Source: Deltaproteobacteria bacterium
GTDB taxonomy: Bacteria; Myxococcota_A; UBA9042; PHBI01; JACKFB01
Assembly (NCBI GenBank): GCA_020632695.1
Contig: JACKFB010000001.1
Span: 248,001 to 312,000 of the forward strand
Length of the DNA: 64,000 nucleotides
Direction: 5' to 3'
Shown here: positions 16,900 through 25,616 of the stretch, one piece after another
Numbering within the stretch: position 1 is the stretch's first letter
Layout of the letters: each line of letters begins with the position of its first letter
Made by a program: the position numbers and the translations under genes
Notes under the pieces: model-generated
Database searches by the model: none
What the model was told of the DNA's origin: nothing
The model's input: only the letters and a program-made list of their open reading frames with translations

Positions 16900-17429
16900 G
16901 CGAGTCGCCCTCGCTGGCCTCGAAGGCGCTCGCGCTGCGTCGGGCCTTCGACGCGAGCTTCGCGGAGCCCGCGACCCGGGGCGAGGTCGCCTCGGTGGAC
17001 CTGCTCCTGCTCCGCGCCGGGGCGCGCCGCTACGCCGTGCGCCTGCGCGACGTGGCCGAGATCGCCGCCCGCCGGCCCGTCGTCCCGGTGCCCTCGTCGG
17101 CGCCGCACCTGCTGGGCCTGGCCGGTCTGCGCGGCACGCTGCTGCCCGTCTTCGACCTGGCCGGCCTGCTGGGAGAGCCCGCGTCCTCGTCCACGCCGGG
17201 CTGGCTGCTGGTCTGCGAGCGGGCCGACCCCATCGCCTTGGCGGTGCGGGACCTGGAGGGCCACGTTCGCCTGCCCTCCGCCTCGATCCGAGCGGTCAGC
17301 GCAGCGGATCACGACCACCGCTTCGGCAGGGAGATGGCGCACACCGACGCCGGCCCCTGCCTCCTCCTCGAGATTTCACGCCTGACCGCGGCCATCCGGG
17401 CGCCCACCAGCCCGGCCACGGCCGCCTAG
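16896..17429 (+). CDS. cheW: CheW-like coupling protein 2
   Basis: A 177-residue CheW-domain protein: VDLLLLRAGARRYAVRLRDV near 33-52, then HLLGLAGLRGTLLPVFDLAGLLG, the classic CheW core. About 30 extra N-terminal residues precede the domain. Two CheW proteins in one operon may give separate docking to the receptor and to CheA, as in Wsp (WspB/WspD); this is inference by layout. Confidence 0.85.
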   Translation: MSESPSLASKALALRRAFDASFAEPATRGEVASVDLLLLRAGARRYAVRLRDVAEIAARRPVVPVPSSAPHLLGLAGLRGTLLPVFDLAGLLGEPASSSTPGWLLVCERADPIALAVRDLEGHVRLPSASIRAVSAADHDHRFGREMAHTDAGPCLLLEISRLTAAIRAPTSPATAA

Positions 17430-17441
17430 GAGCACTCCCCC

Positions 17442-18929
17442 ATGGCATCGTCCTGGACCTTTGGCCGCAAGGTCGGCGCCGGCTTCGCCGTGCTCGTGTG
17501 TTTCACCATCGTCATCGGCGTCGTCGCCGTGTCCGCGCTGCGCTCGGTGGTGGAGGACAAGGACCGGGTCATCGACATCAACGCCGCCAACCGGTTGGAC
17601 GCCGAGAAGCTCAACGCGGCGGTCGAGGCGAAGATGGGCGCGATGCGGGGCTACCTGCTGGCGCCCGGCCCCGAGCGGTTGGACGCGGCGAAGCTGGCTC
17701 GGGCCGACTTCCAGGCGGCCCTCGACGCCGTGGAGACGCGGTGGCGGGTGGCGGGGATCGCCGACACGGAAGGCGCGCAGATCCTGCAGCAGATCCGGGC
17801 CGCCGAGGAGCAGCACCAGCGCACGGTCGAGCGGCTGGCCGAGCTGCGCCGCGACGTGGACTCCCTCGACCAGCTCGCTGCGCGCTTCGACGCCGAGGTG
17901 GTCCCGGCGCGCAAGCGGGTCGGGGGGCTGGTGGACCAGTTCATCGCGCGGGAGGAGATGGCCCTGGAGGCCGCGCGCCAGGCGGCGTCGGACCGGGCGG
18001 CGGCCGCCACGCGGCTCGTGGTGATGCTGGCGCTGGGCGCGCTGCTCTTGGGCATCATCACCGCGGTCCTGCTGACCCGCGCGCTGTCGCGTCAGATCGG
18101 CGCCGCCGTAGGCTACGTCCAGAGCTCGTCGTCGGAGCTGCAGGCCGCGGCCAACCAGCAGGCGTCCAGCTCGAAGGAGCAGGCGACGGCGATGAACGAG
18201 ATCAGCACCACCATCAACGAGCTGCTGGCGACCTCCAAGCAGATCGCCGAGAGCGCCCAGCGGGTGGCGCGCATCGCCGAGGACACGGCCAAGGCGGCGC
18301 GGGCCGGTGAGGCGACGGTTGAGCGGACCGGCGAGTCCATCGGGTCGATCAAGCGGCAGGTCGACCTCATCGTCGCGCACATGCTGGACCTGGGCAGGAA
18401 GTCGCAGCAGATCGGCGGCATCCTCGAGCTGATCAACGAGCTGTCGGAGCAGACCAACATCCTGGCCATCAACGCGACCATCGAGGCGGCCGGTGCCGGC
18501 GAGTCCGGCAAGCGCTTCGGGGTGGTCGCCGACGAGATCCGCAAGCTCGCCGACCGCGTGGGCGGCTCGACCAAGGAGATCCGCGGCCTCATCGACGAGA
18601 TCCGGGCCTCGGTGAACGCCACGGTGATGACGACGGAGGGCGGCTCGAAGGCGGTGGACGCCGGGACGCGCGAGTTCGCCGAGGTCGCCGTCGCCCTGGG
18701 CCAGATCAGCAGCTCGGTCACGGTCACCACCGAGGCAGCGCGCGAGATCCAGCTCAGCACCAAGCAGCAGTCCACCGCGGTCGAGCAGGTGAACATCGCC
18801 ATCTCCAACGTGGCGCAGGCGACGCACGAGACCGAGGCGAGCGCCAGCCAGACCCTGCAGACCGCGTCGCAGCTCAACGTGCTCTCCCGCGACCTCATGC
18901 GCCTCATCGAGCCGCAGGCGAGCCGCTGA
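17442..18929 (+). CDS. methyl-accepting chemotaxis protein without an obvious HAMP domain
   Basis: The 495-residue receptor has a first membrane helix (about 10-33), a periplasmic helical region of about 160 residues (four-helix-bundle type), a second membrane helix (about 197-217) and then goes almost directly into the cytoplasmic signalling hairpin. The hairpin tip is clear: ELINELSEQTNILAINATIE with following AGAGESGKRFGVVADEIRKLA. No HAMP region of normal length fits between helix 2 and the methylation helices, which is unusual. No C-terminal CheR-docking pentapeptide is present. AGGAG overlaps the preceding CheW stop. Confidence 0.9.
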   Translation: MASSWTFGRKVGAGFAVLVCFTIVIGVVAVSALRSVVEDKDRVIDINAANRLDAEKLNAAVEAKMGAMRGYLLAPGPERLDAAKLARADFQAALDAVETRWRVAGIADTEGAQILQQIRAAEEQHQRTVERLAELRRDVDSLDQLAARFDAEVVPARKRVGGLVDQFIAREEMALEAARQAASDRAAAATRLVVMLALGALLLGIITAVLLTRALSRQIGAAVGYVQSSSSELQAAANQQASSSKEQATAMNEISTTINELLATSKQIAESAQRVARIAEDTAKAARAGEATVERTGESIGSIKRQVDLIVAHMLDLGRKSQQIGGILELINELSEQTNILAINATIEAAGAGESGKRFGVVADEIRKLADRVGGSTKEIRGLIDEIRASVNATVMTTEGGSKAVDAGTREFAEVAVALGQISSSVTVTTEAAREIQLSTKQQSTAVEQVNIAISNVAQATHETEASASQTLQTASQLNVLSRDLMRLIEPQASR

Positions 18930-18933
18930 GCGA

Positions 18934-21003
18934 ATGGCGACGGACCCCTACAAGTACTTCCGGATCGAGGCGCGGGAGCTCATCGACGGGCTGAGCCAGG
19001 GCGTGCTCGAGCTGGAGAAGGGCGCGCCTGCGGACGCCCAGGTGGCCCGCCTGCTGAGGCTCGGCCACACGCTCAAGGGGGCGGCGAGGGTGGTGCGGCA
19101 GCCGGAGATCGCCGAACTGGCGCACGAGGTCGAGGAGCTGCTGAGCGCGCACCGCGGGGCGGCCGAGGCGCTGCCGCGGGGGCAGGCCAGCGCGCTGCTG
19201 GAGCTGCTGGACCGGGCGGGGGAGCTGCTGCGGCTTCTGGATCCGGCCGCGCCGGCCGAGGCCCCGAGCGGCGCGGAGGTGCCGGCGGACGACACGCTGG
19301 AGACCCTGCGCGTCGCCATCGCCGAGATGGACGCGCTGCTGCGCGGGGTGACCGAGGCGGCGGTCCAGGTGCGGGCCATGCGGGCGGAGCTGGGCACGTC
19401 GCGGCGCCTGCAGGGGCTGGCGGGGCTGGTCTCCGATCGGCTCGCGGCCCGGCCCGGTCGCGACGACGCGCAGGCCGCCCGCGAGGCGGCGAAGGCTCGC
19501 CCGCTGGCCGATGAGCTGGGCGAGGAGCTGGAGCTCTTCAACCGCAGCCTCGCCGGCGCCATCGAGCGGGCCGAGGCGCGGCTGTCGGAGGTCGAGGAGC
19601 TGACCCACCGGCTGCGCCTGGTCCCGGCGCACACGGTGTTCGCAGCGCTGGAGCGCTCGGCCCGCGACGCGGCCGAGGCCATCGGCGTGGAGGTGGACTT
19701 CCAGACCGACGGCGGCGCCGTGCGGCTGGACGCTCAGGTGCTCTCGTCGCTGCGGGATGCCTTGATGCACGTGGTCCGCAACGCGGTGGCCCACGGGATC
19801 GAGCCGCGGGCGGCGCGCCTGGCGGTGGGCAAGCCGGCGCGCGGCCAGGTCTGGCTGTCGGTGCGCCGACGCGGCGGGCGGGTCTCCTTCGTGTGCCGCG
19901 ACGACGGCCGCGGCGTGGATCTGGCCGCCGTGCGGGAGGCGGCGCTGGCCCGCGGGATGCTGAGCGCGGCCGCCGCCGCCGCGCTGGATCTGGACGGCGC
20001 CCTCGCGCTGCTGCGCACGGGGGGCCTGTCCACGTCGGGGCGGGTCACCGAGCTGTCGGGCCGCGGCATCGGGCTGGACGTGGTGCGGGCCACGGTGGCC
20101 GGCGTGAAGGGGGAGCTGGACCTGGGCAGCGAGCCGGGCGCCGGCACCACGGTGACGCTGCACGTGCCGGTGTCCATCGCGTCGATGAACGCCTTGCTGC
20201 TGGAAGAGGGCGGCCTCACCGCGGCCATCCCGCTCGAGGCGGTGCGGCGGACGCTGCGCCTGCCGGACGCGGACGTCACCCGCTCCGCCCGGGGCGAGAC
20301 CGCGCGTGTCGACGAAGGCGAGCTCCCCTTCATCACGCTGCACCGCGCCCTCGGCGCCTCGAACCCCGCGCCGCGCGGGCGCCAGGTCTGGTCGGCCGCC
20401 GTGATCCACCTCGGGGGGCGCAGCGTCGTGCTCGGCGCGGGCAGGCTGCCGGGCGCGGCGAGCGTCGTCATGTGGGCCCTGCCGAGCGCGGTGCGCGCCG
20501 AGCCCGTGGTGGCAGGCGCCTCGCTGGACGCCCACGGAGACCCGCTGCTGGTGCTGGACGCGGCCGGGCTGATCCAGGCGGCCGAGGGCGCCGCCGGTCG
20601 CGAGCCGGTGGCGGCGAGGGCTCCGCGGGCGCTCGTCCTGGTCATCGACGACTCGCTGACGACGCGGCGGCTCGAGCAGAGCATCCTGGAGTCGGCCGGC
20701 TACGACGTCGAGGTGGCCGAGTCCGCGGAGGAGGGGTTGACCCGTGCGCGGGCCCGGGTCGGGACGCGCGCTCACAGCCTGTTCCTGGTAGATGTGGAGA
20801 TGCCGGGCATGGACGGCTTCGGCTTCGTGCGCGAGGTGCGGCGCGACCCCGCGCTCCATGCGATCCCCGCCATCCTGGTCACCTCCCGCGACGCGCCCGA
20901 GGATCGACGGCAGGGCGAGGAGTCGGGCGCGAACGCGTACATCGTCAAGGGCGAGTTCGACCAGAACCTGCTCCTGGACACCATACGAAGGCTGGTCGGA
21001 TAG
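18934..21003 (+). CDS. cheA: CheA-type hybrid histidine kinase (Hpt-kinase-CheW-REC)
   Basis: The 689-residue protein starts with an Hpt domain (phosphorylatable His45 in LGHTLKGAA), lacks a separate P2 CheY-binding domain, and continues with a dimerisation region, HATPase (N-box LMHVVRNAVAHGIE, CRDDGRGVD, SGRGIGLDVVR), a CheW-like regulatory domain and a C-terminal receiver with phospho-acceptor Asp620 (LFLVDVEMPGMDG). Fused receivers are typical of non-flagellar Che systems and may act as a phosphate sink. It sits 4 bases after the receptor gene. Confidence 0.92.
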   Translation: MATDPYKYFRIEARELIDGLSQGVLELEKGAPADAQVARLLRLGHTLKGAARVVRQPEIAELAHEVEELLSAHRGAAEALPRGQASALLELLDRAGELLRLLDPAAPAEAPSGAEVPADDTLETLRVAIAEMDALLRGVTEAAVQVRAMRAELGTSRRLQGLAGLVSDRLAARPGRDDAQAAREAAKARPLADELGEELELFNRSLAGAIERAEARLSEVEELTHRLRLVPAHTVFAALERSARDAAEAIGVEVDFQTDGGAVRLDAQVLSSLRDALMHVVRNAVAHGIEPRAARLAVGKPARGQVWLSVRRRGGRVSFVCRDDGRGVDLAAVREAALARGMLSAAAAAALDLDGALALLRTGGLSTSGRVTELSGRGIGLDVVRATVAGVKGELDLGSEPGAGTTVTLHVPVSIASMNALLLEEGGLTAAIPLEAVRRTLRLPDADVTRSARGETARVDEGELPFITLHRALGASNPAPRGRQVWSAAVIHLGGRSVVLGAGRLPGAASVVMWALPSAVRAEPVVAGASLDAHGDPLLVLDAAGLIQAAEGAAGREPVAARAPRALVLVIDDSLTTRRLEQSILESAGYDVEVAESAEEGLTRARARVGTRAHSLFLVDVEMPGMDGFGFVREVRRDPALHAIPAILVTSRDAPEDRRQGEESGANAYIVKGEFDQNLLLDTIRRLVG

Positions 21004-21005
21004 CG

Positions 21006-22088
21006 ATGGGAAGGACACGCGTGCTGGTGGTCGAGGACTCGCTGACGGTGCGGAAGTACATCGTCAGGGTGCTCACGGCGGACCCCGAGCTGGAGGTCAT
21101 CGCCGAGGCGGGGGACGGCAAGCGGGGCATCGAGCTGTGCCAGAGCCTGCGACCCGATGTGGTGACCCTGGACATGATGCTGCCGGTGATGAGCGGGCTC
21201 GCGGCGACCGAGTTCATCATGGCGTACTGCCCCACGCCGATCCTCATCGTCTCGGCCTCGCTCAACCGCGGCGAGATCTTCAAGACCTACGAGGCCCTGG
21301 CTGCCGGGGCGCTCGACGTGCTCGACAAGCCCGGCGGCGGTGAGTCGGACGCCACCTGGGAGCGCGAGCTGGTGGCCAACGTCAAGCTGCTGGCGCGGAT
21401 CCGCGTCATCACGCACCCCCGGGGCCGCCTCGGCTCCTTGGGACTGCAAGCTCCGGAAGGGACGCCGCCGCCGGTGTCGACCCAGGAACAGCGGAGGTCG
21501 CCGCGTCTGGTCGCCATCGGCGTGTCCACCGGCGGCCCCGCCGCGCTGGTCCACATCCTGCGCGAGCTGCCGGCGGACTTCCGGCTGCCGATCCTCATCG
21601 TCATCCACCTGAGCGCCCTCTTCGCGTCCGCCTTCGCCGAGTGGCTGGACGGCCAGAGCCCCATCCCGGTCGCCTACGCCCGACACCGCGACCACCTGCC
21701 CGAGCCGGGCGAGGCGCGTGTGCTGCTGGCGCCGCCCGACAAGCACCTGGTGGTCCGCGGCGGGAGACTGCTCCTCACCGATGACGCCGAGCGGCACTCG
21801 TGCCGACCCTCGGTGGACCTCCTCTTCGCCTCGCTGGCCGACGAGCTGGGCCCGTCCACGGTCGCCTGTCTGCTCACAGGGATGGGCAAGGACGGCGCCG
21901 AGGGCCTGCTGGCGCTGCGCCGCGCCGGGGCCCACACCATCGCCCAGGACGAGGCCACGTCGATCGTGTTCGGCATGCCCCGGGAGGCCATCCAGCTCGG
22001 CGCGGCCGAGCGGGTGCTGCCGCTGGGCGAGATCGCCCCCGCGCTGACCTCGCTCGCCCGGCAGTCCCCCGCCAGGAGGCCCGCATGA
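21006..22088 (+). CDS. cheB: CheB-type methylesterase response regulator
   Basis: A 360-residue protein with a receiver (Asp56 in VVTLDMMLP, Lys in VLDKPGGG) and a C-terminal methylesterase domain with the catalytic triad Ser174 (GVSTGGP), His201 (VIHLS; usually QHM) and Asp297 (GMGKDGA). It removes receptor methyl groups opposite CheR. The presence of both CheR and CheB implies an adapting receptor. Its stop overlaps the next start by ATGA. Confidence 0.92.
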   Translation: MGRTRVLVVEDSLTVRKYIVRVLTADPELEVIAEAGDGKRGIELCQSLRPDVVTLDMMLPVMSGLAATEFIMAYCPTPILIVSASLNRGEIFKTYEALAAGALDVLDKPGGGESDATWERELVANVKLLARIRVITHPRGRLGSLGLQAPEGTPPPVSTQEQRRSPRLVAIGVSTGGPAALVHILRELPADFRLPILIVIHLSALFASAFAEWLDGQSPIPVAYARHRDHLPEPGEARVLLAPPDKHLVVRGGRLLLTDDAERHSCRPSVDLLFASLADELGPSTVACLLTGMGKDGAEGLLALRRAGAHTIAQDEATSIVFGMPREAIQLGAAERVLPLGEIAPALTSLARQSPARRPA

Positions 22089-25000
22089 CGGCGCCTCGCA
22101 TCCTCGTGGTCGACGACAGCCTCACGGTGCGCATGCACATCGGCGAGGCGCTCCAGGACGCCGAGTTCGACGTGGTCCTCTGCGCCGATCTCGAGGCCGC
22201 TCGGGCGGCTCTCCGGGCCAGCTCCTGCCAGCTCGTCATCCTCGATCTCAACCTCCCCGATGGACACGGCCTCGACCTGCTCGCCGAGATGCGGGCCGCG
22301 CCCGAGACGGCGTCGGTGCCGGTGCTGCTGCTCTCGGCCGAGGAGGAGGCCGGCCTCGACGCGCGCGCCCACGGCGTCGAGTACGTGGGCAAGCCCTACG
22401 AGCTGGAAGCGGTGGTGGCCCGGGTCCGCGTGCTGTGCCGGCGCCGGCCCGACGACGCGTCCGCCGGCACGCGGCGTATCCTCGTCATCGACGACAGCCC
22501 CACCTATCGCAACCAGGTCAAGGACGCGCTCCAGGCGGCGGGCTATCAGGTCTACCAGGCCGGCACCGGCGAGGAGGGCCTCGCCATGCTCACCGAGCTG
22601 CGCCCCGACGCCATCGTGGTCGACGGCGTGCTCCCCGGCGTCGACGGGGCGACGGTGGTGCACCGCGTCAAGTCCGATCTCTCGCTGCGGCGCACACCGT
22701 GCCTGCTGCTGACCGCCGCCGAGCGCACCGAGGACGAGCTGCGGTCCCTCGAAGCCGGCGCCGACGCCTACGTGCGCAAGAGCGAGGACCTGGAGGTGTT
22801 GCTGGCGCGCGTGGCGGCTCTGCTGCGTCGCACCAGAAGCGAGACCCCCCACACGATGCCCAGCCTGCTGGGGCCCAAGCGCCTGCTGGCCATCGACGAC
22901 AGCCCCACCTATCTGCACACGCTCGGGGATCAGCTCCGCTCGGAGGGTTACGAGACCATCCTGGCCTCCTCCGGCGAGGAGGGGCTGGCGGTGCTGGCCG
23001 AGCGGCCCGTCGACGGCATCCTGCTCGACCTGATGATGCCGGGCCTCTCGGGCGAGGAGACCTGTCGCCGCATCAAGCAGGATCCCGAGCTGCGCGACAT
23101 CCCGCTGATGATCCTCACCGCGCGCGACGAGCGCGACGCCATGATCCAGGGGATCAACGCGGGCGCCGACGACTACATCGCCAAGTCGGCCGACTTCGAC
23201 GTGCTCAAGGCCCGGCTGCGCGCCCAGCTCCGCCGCAAGCATTTCGAGGACGAGAACCGCCGCATCCGCGAGCAGCTGGTCCGGCGCGAGGCCGAGGCCC
23301 GCCTCCAGCGGCTGGTCCACTCGAACATCATCGGCGTCATCTTCGGCAACGTGGACGGCCAGCTCACCGACGCCAACGACGCCTTCCTGGAGATGCTGGG
23401 CTACTCTCGCGAGGATCTGGACGCCGGCAGGCTGCGGGCCGAGATCCTCACCCCGCCGGACTGGCGCAAGCGCGACGCCGCGGTGGCCGAGCGGCTGCGC
23501 GCCGAGGGCAGCGTCGCCTCCTACGAGAAGGAGCTGCTACGCAAGGACGGGAGCCGGCTGCCCATCGTGCTGGGGCAGGTCCTGCTCGAGGACGGCGAGA
23601 CCTCGGTGGGCTTCGTGCTGGATCGCACCGAGCAGAAGCGCGCCGAGGAGGACATCGCGCGCTACACGCTGGCGCTCGAGGAGGCCAACCGCGAGCTCTC
23701 GCAGGCCAAGGAGCAGGCCGAGCAGAGCAGCCGCTACAAGTCGAGCTTCCTGGCGAACATGTCCCACGAGCTGCGCACGCCGCTCAACGCGATCATCGGG
23801 TTCGCGGAGCTGCTCCACGACGGGGTCGTGAGCCCGGAGGACCCGGAGCACAAGGAGTTCCTGGGTGACATCCTGACCAGCGGCCAGCACCTGCTGCAGC
23901 TCATCAACGACGTGCTGGACCTGTCGAAGGTGGAGGCGGGCAAGCTGCTCTTCCACGCCGAGTCGGTCGCGCTGGGGGAGCTGGTGCGCGAGGTGCTGAC
24001 GGTGCTGCGCACCAGCGCCACGGACCAGGGCATCCTGGTGACCACCGAGCTGGACCCGGGCTGCGCGCAGGCCTTCATCGACCCGGCGCGCTTCAAGCAG
24101 GTGCTCTACAACTATGTCTCGAACGCGCTGAAGTTCACGCCGGGCGGGGGCAGCGTGGAGGTGCGCCTGCGGCCGGAGGGGGAGTGGGCGTTCCGGCTGG
24201 AGGTGGAGGACACGGGCATCGGCGTGGCACCGGAGGATGTGGGGCGGCTCTTCGCCGAGTTCCAGCAGCTCGACGGCGGCGCGGCGAAGCGGCACGCCGG
24301 GACGGGGCTGGGGCTGGCGCTGACCAAGCGCCTGGTCGAGGCGCAGGGGGGCTTCGTCGGCGTGCACACCGTCAAGGGGGAGGGGAGCACCTTCTTCGCG
24401 GTACTGCCGCGGCGCGCGCCCGAGGAGCGCAGCTTGCCCGCCCCGAGGCGGTACGAGGCGCCCGAGCAGGCGCCGGCGGTGCTGGTCGCCGACGGCGACG
24501 AGGCGGAGCAGGGGCGGCTGGCGCGAGCGCTGATCGCGGCCGGCTGCTCGGTGGAGACCGTGGCCGCGGGGACCCAGGCGCTGTGGCGGTGCCGCGAGCG
24601 CGCCTTCGACGCGGTGGCGATGAGCCTGCGGCTGCCCGACGTGAGCGGCTTCGAGGTGGTGCACGCGATCCGCGAGCTGGGCCGGGCGGGCCGGGAGCCA
24701 CGGTGCGTGCTCACCGTGGCCACGCGGCGCGGCGCGGTGGCCGGTGTCACGCTGCACGACGCGCAGCGAGGCGAGGTCTGCGGCGCGGCGCTCCGGGAGT
24801 CGCTGGACCGGGCCGGCGTGCGGCCGGGGGCGTCGGTGATGGTCGTCGGTGAAGACGCGGGCGGCGCGGGACCGATGGCCGGCGCGCTCGCCGGGGAAGG
24901 CTTCGTCGTCGTCGCCGCCGCCTCCGGGTCGGAGGCGCTGGAGCTGGTGGCCGCCGAGGCGCCGGCCGCAGTGCTCCTGCAGTTGTGGGGGCCGTCGATG

Positions 25001-25213
25001 GACGCCTTCGAGCTGCTCGCGGCCCTTCGGGCGCAAGCGCCAGCCAGTGACGTCCCGGCCGTCGTGTGCCTGGACGGACCGCTCGGGGAGGAGGAGCACG
25101 CGCGGCTGAGGGGCGCGGCCGACACTGCGCTGCAGCATGGCGCCGAGGCTGGCGCGGTGGTGCTCGGCGCGCTGGGTCGCGCCTCCGCTCGCGACGCCGC
25201 AGCAGGAGAGTGA
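22085..25213 (+). CDS. multi-receiver hybrid kinase REC-REC-REC-PAS-HisKA-HATPase with two degenerate receivers
   Basis: The 1042-residue protein has three N-terminal receivers with intact phospho-Asp (LVILDLNLPDG, AIVVDGVLP, GILLDLMMPG), a PAS domain (about 415-530), a HisKA box with His561 (NMSHELRTPLN) and a HATPase domain (N-box NYVSNALKF, DTGIGV, GTGLGLAL). Two further receiver-like folds follow, but the phospho-acceptor is replaced by Ser in VAMSLRLPDVSG and by Gln in VLLQLWGPSMD, so they are pseudo-receivers. There is no membrane helix; input presumably comes from CheA through the N-terminal receivers. Coupled to cheB by ATGA. Confidence 0.9.
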   Translation: MTAPRILVVDDSLTVRMHIGEALQDAEFDVVLCADLEAARAALRASSCQLVILDLNLPDGHGLDLLAEMRAAPETASVPVLLLSAEEEAGLDARAHGVEYVGKPYELEAVVARVRVLCRRRPDDASAGTRRILVIDDSPTYRNQVKDALQAAGYQVYQAGTGEEGLAMLTELRPDAIVVDGVLPGVDGATVVHRVKSDLSLRRTPCLLLTAAERTEDELRSLEAGADAYVRKSEDLEVLLARVAALLRRTRSETPHTMPSLLGPKRLLAIDDSPTYLHTLGDQLRSEGYETILASSGEEGLAVLAERPVDGILLDLMMPGLSGEETCRRIKQDPELRDIPLMILTARDERDAMIQGINAGADDYIAKSADFDVLKARLRAQLRRKHFEDENRRIREQLVRREAEARLQRLVHSNIIGVIFGNVDGQLTDANDAFLEMLGYSREDLDAGRLRAEILTPPDWRKRDAAVAERLRAEGSVASYEKELLRKDGSRLPIVLGQVLLEDGETSVGFVLDRTEQKRAEEDIARYTLALEEANRELSQAKEQAEQSSRYKSSFLANMSHELRTPLNAIIGFAELLHDGVVSPEDPEHKEFLGDILTSGQHLLQLINDVLDLSKVEAGKLLFHAESVALGELVREVLTVLRTSATDQGILVTTELDPGCAQAFIDPARFKQVLYNYVSNALKFTPGGGSVEVRLRPEGEWAFRLEVEDTGIGVAPEDVGRLFAEFQQLDGGAAKRHAGTGLGLALTKRLVEAQGGFVGVHTVKGEGSTFFAVLPRRAPEERSLPAPRRYEAPEQAPAVLVADGDEAEQGRLARALIAAGCSVETVAAGTQALWRCRERAFDAVAMSLRLPDVSGFEVVHAIRELGRAGREPRCVLTVATRRGAVAGVTLHDAQRGEVCGAALRESLDRAGVRPGASVMVVGEDAGGAGPMAGALAGEGFVVVAAASGSEALELVAAEAPAAVLLQLWGPSMDAFELLAALRAQAPASDVPAVVCLDGPLGEEEHARLRGAADTALQHGAEAGAVVLGALGRASARDAAAGE

Positions 25214-25214
25214 A

Positions 25215-25616
25215 GTGACCGACACCCCCGAGACGCTGCTCGTCGTCGACGACAACGCCATGAACCTTCGGCTGGTCTCGTTCCTGCTGAAGTCCCGTGG
25301 CTACAGGGTGCTCACCGCCACGAACGCCGACGAGGCGCTCGCGGTCTTGCGCGAGACCGTGCCGCCCGTCATATTGATGGATCTACAGCTCCCCGGGATG
25401 GACGGCCTCACGTTGACGCGCCAGCTCAAGGCCGACCCCCGCACCCGCCGCGCCTTCATCGTCGCCTTCACGGCGTACGCCATGAAGGGGGACGACGCGA
25501 AGGCCTTCGAGGCCGGGTGCGACGCCTACCTCACCAAGCCCGTGGATACCCGAGCGCTGCCAGAGCAGATCGCCGGGTTCTTCGCCCGCGCCCGGCCGGA
25601 GGAGGCCTCCCGATGA
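25215..25616 (+). CDS. single-domain response regulator (DivK/CheY-like)
   Basis: GTG 25215 is chosen because AGGAG lies 7 bases upstream and the translation starts just before the domain. The 133-residue product is one receiver with VVDDN, phospho-Asp in VILMDLQLPGMDG and Lys in LTKPVD. It has no output domain and follows the DivK pattern more than chemotaxis CheY. Likely a phosphotransfer shuttle between the two hybrid kinases. It overlaps the next gene by ATGA. Confidence 0.88.
   Translation: MTDTPETLLVVDDNAMNLRLVSFLLKSRGYRVLTATNADEALAVLRETVPPVILMDLQLPGMDGLTLTRQLKADPRTRRAFIVAFTAYAMKGDDAKAFEAGCDAYLTKPVDTRALPEQIAGFFARARPEEASR

Noticed and set aside
18904..21018. 704-residue open frame antisense to cheA, and many other long antisense frames
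   Set aside because: Arg/His/Pro/Gly-rich translations with no domains, exactly opposite genes with clear domains; a normal effect of 70% GC.
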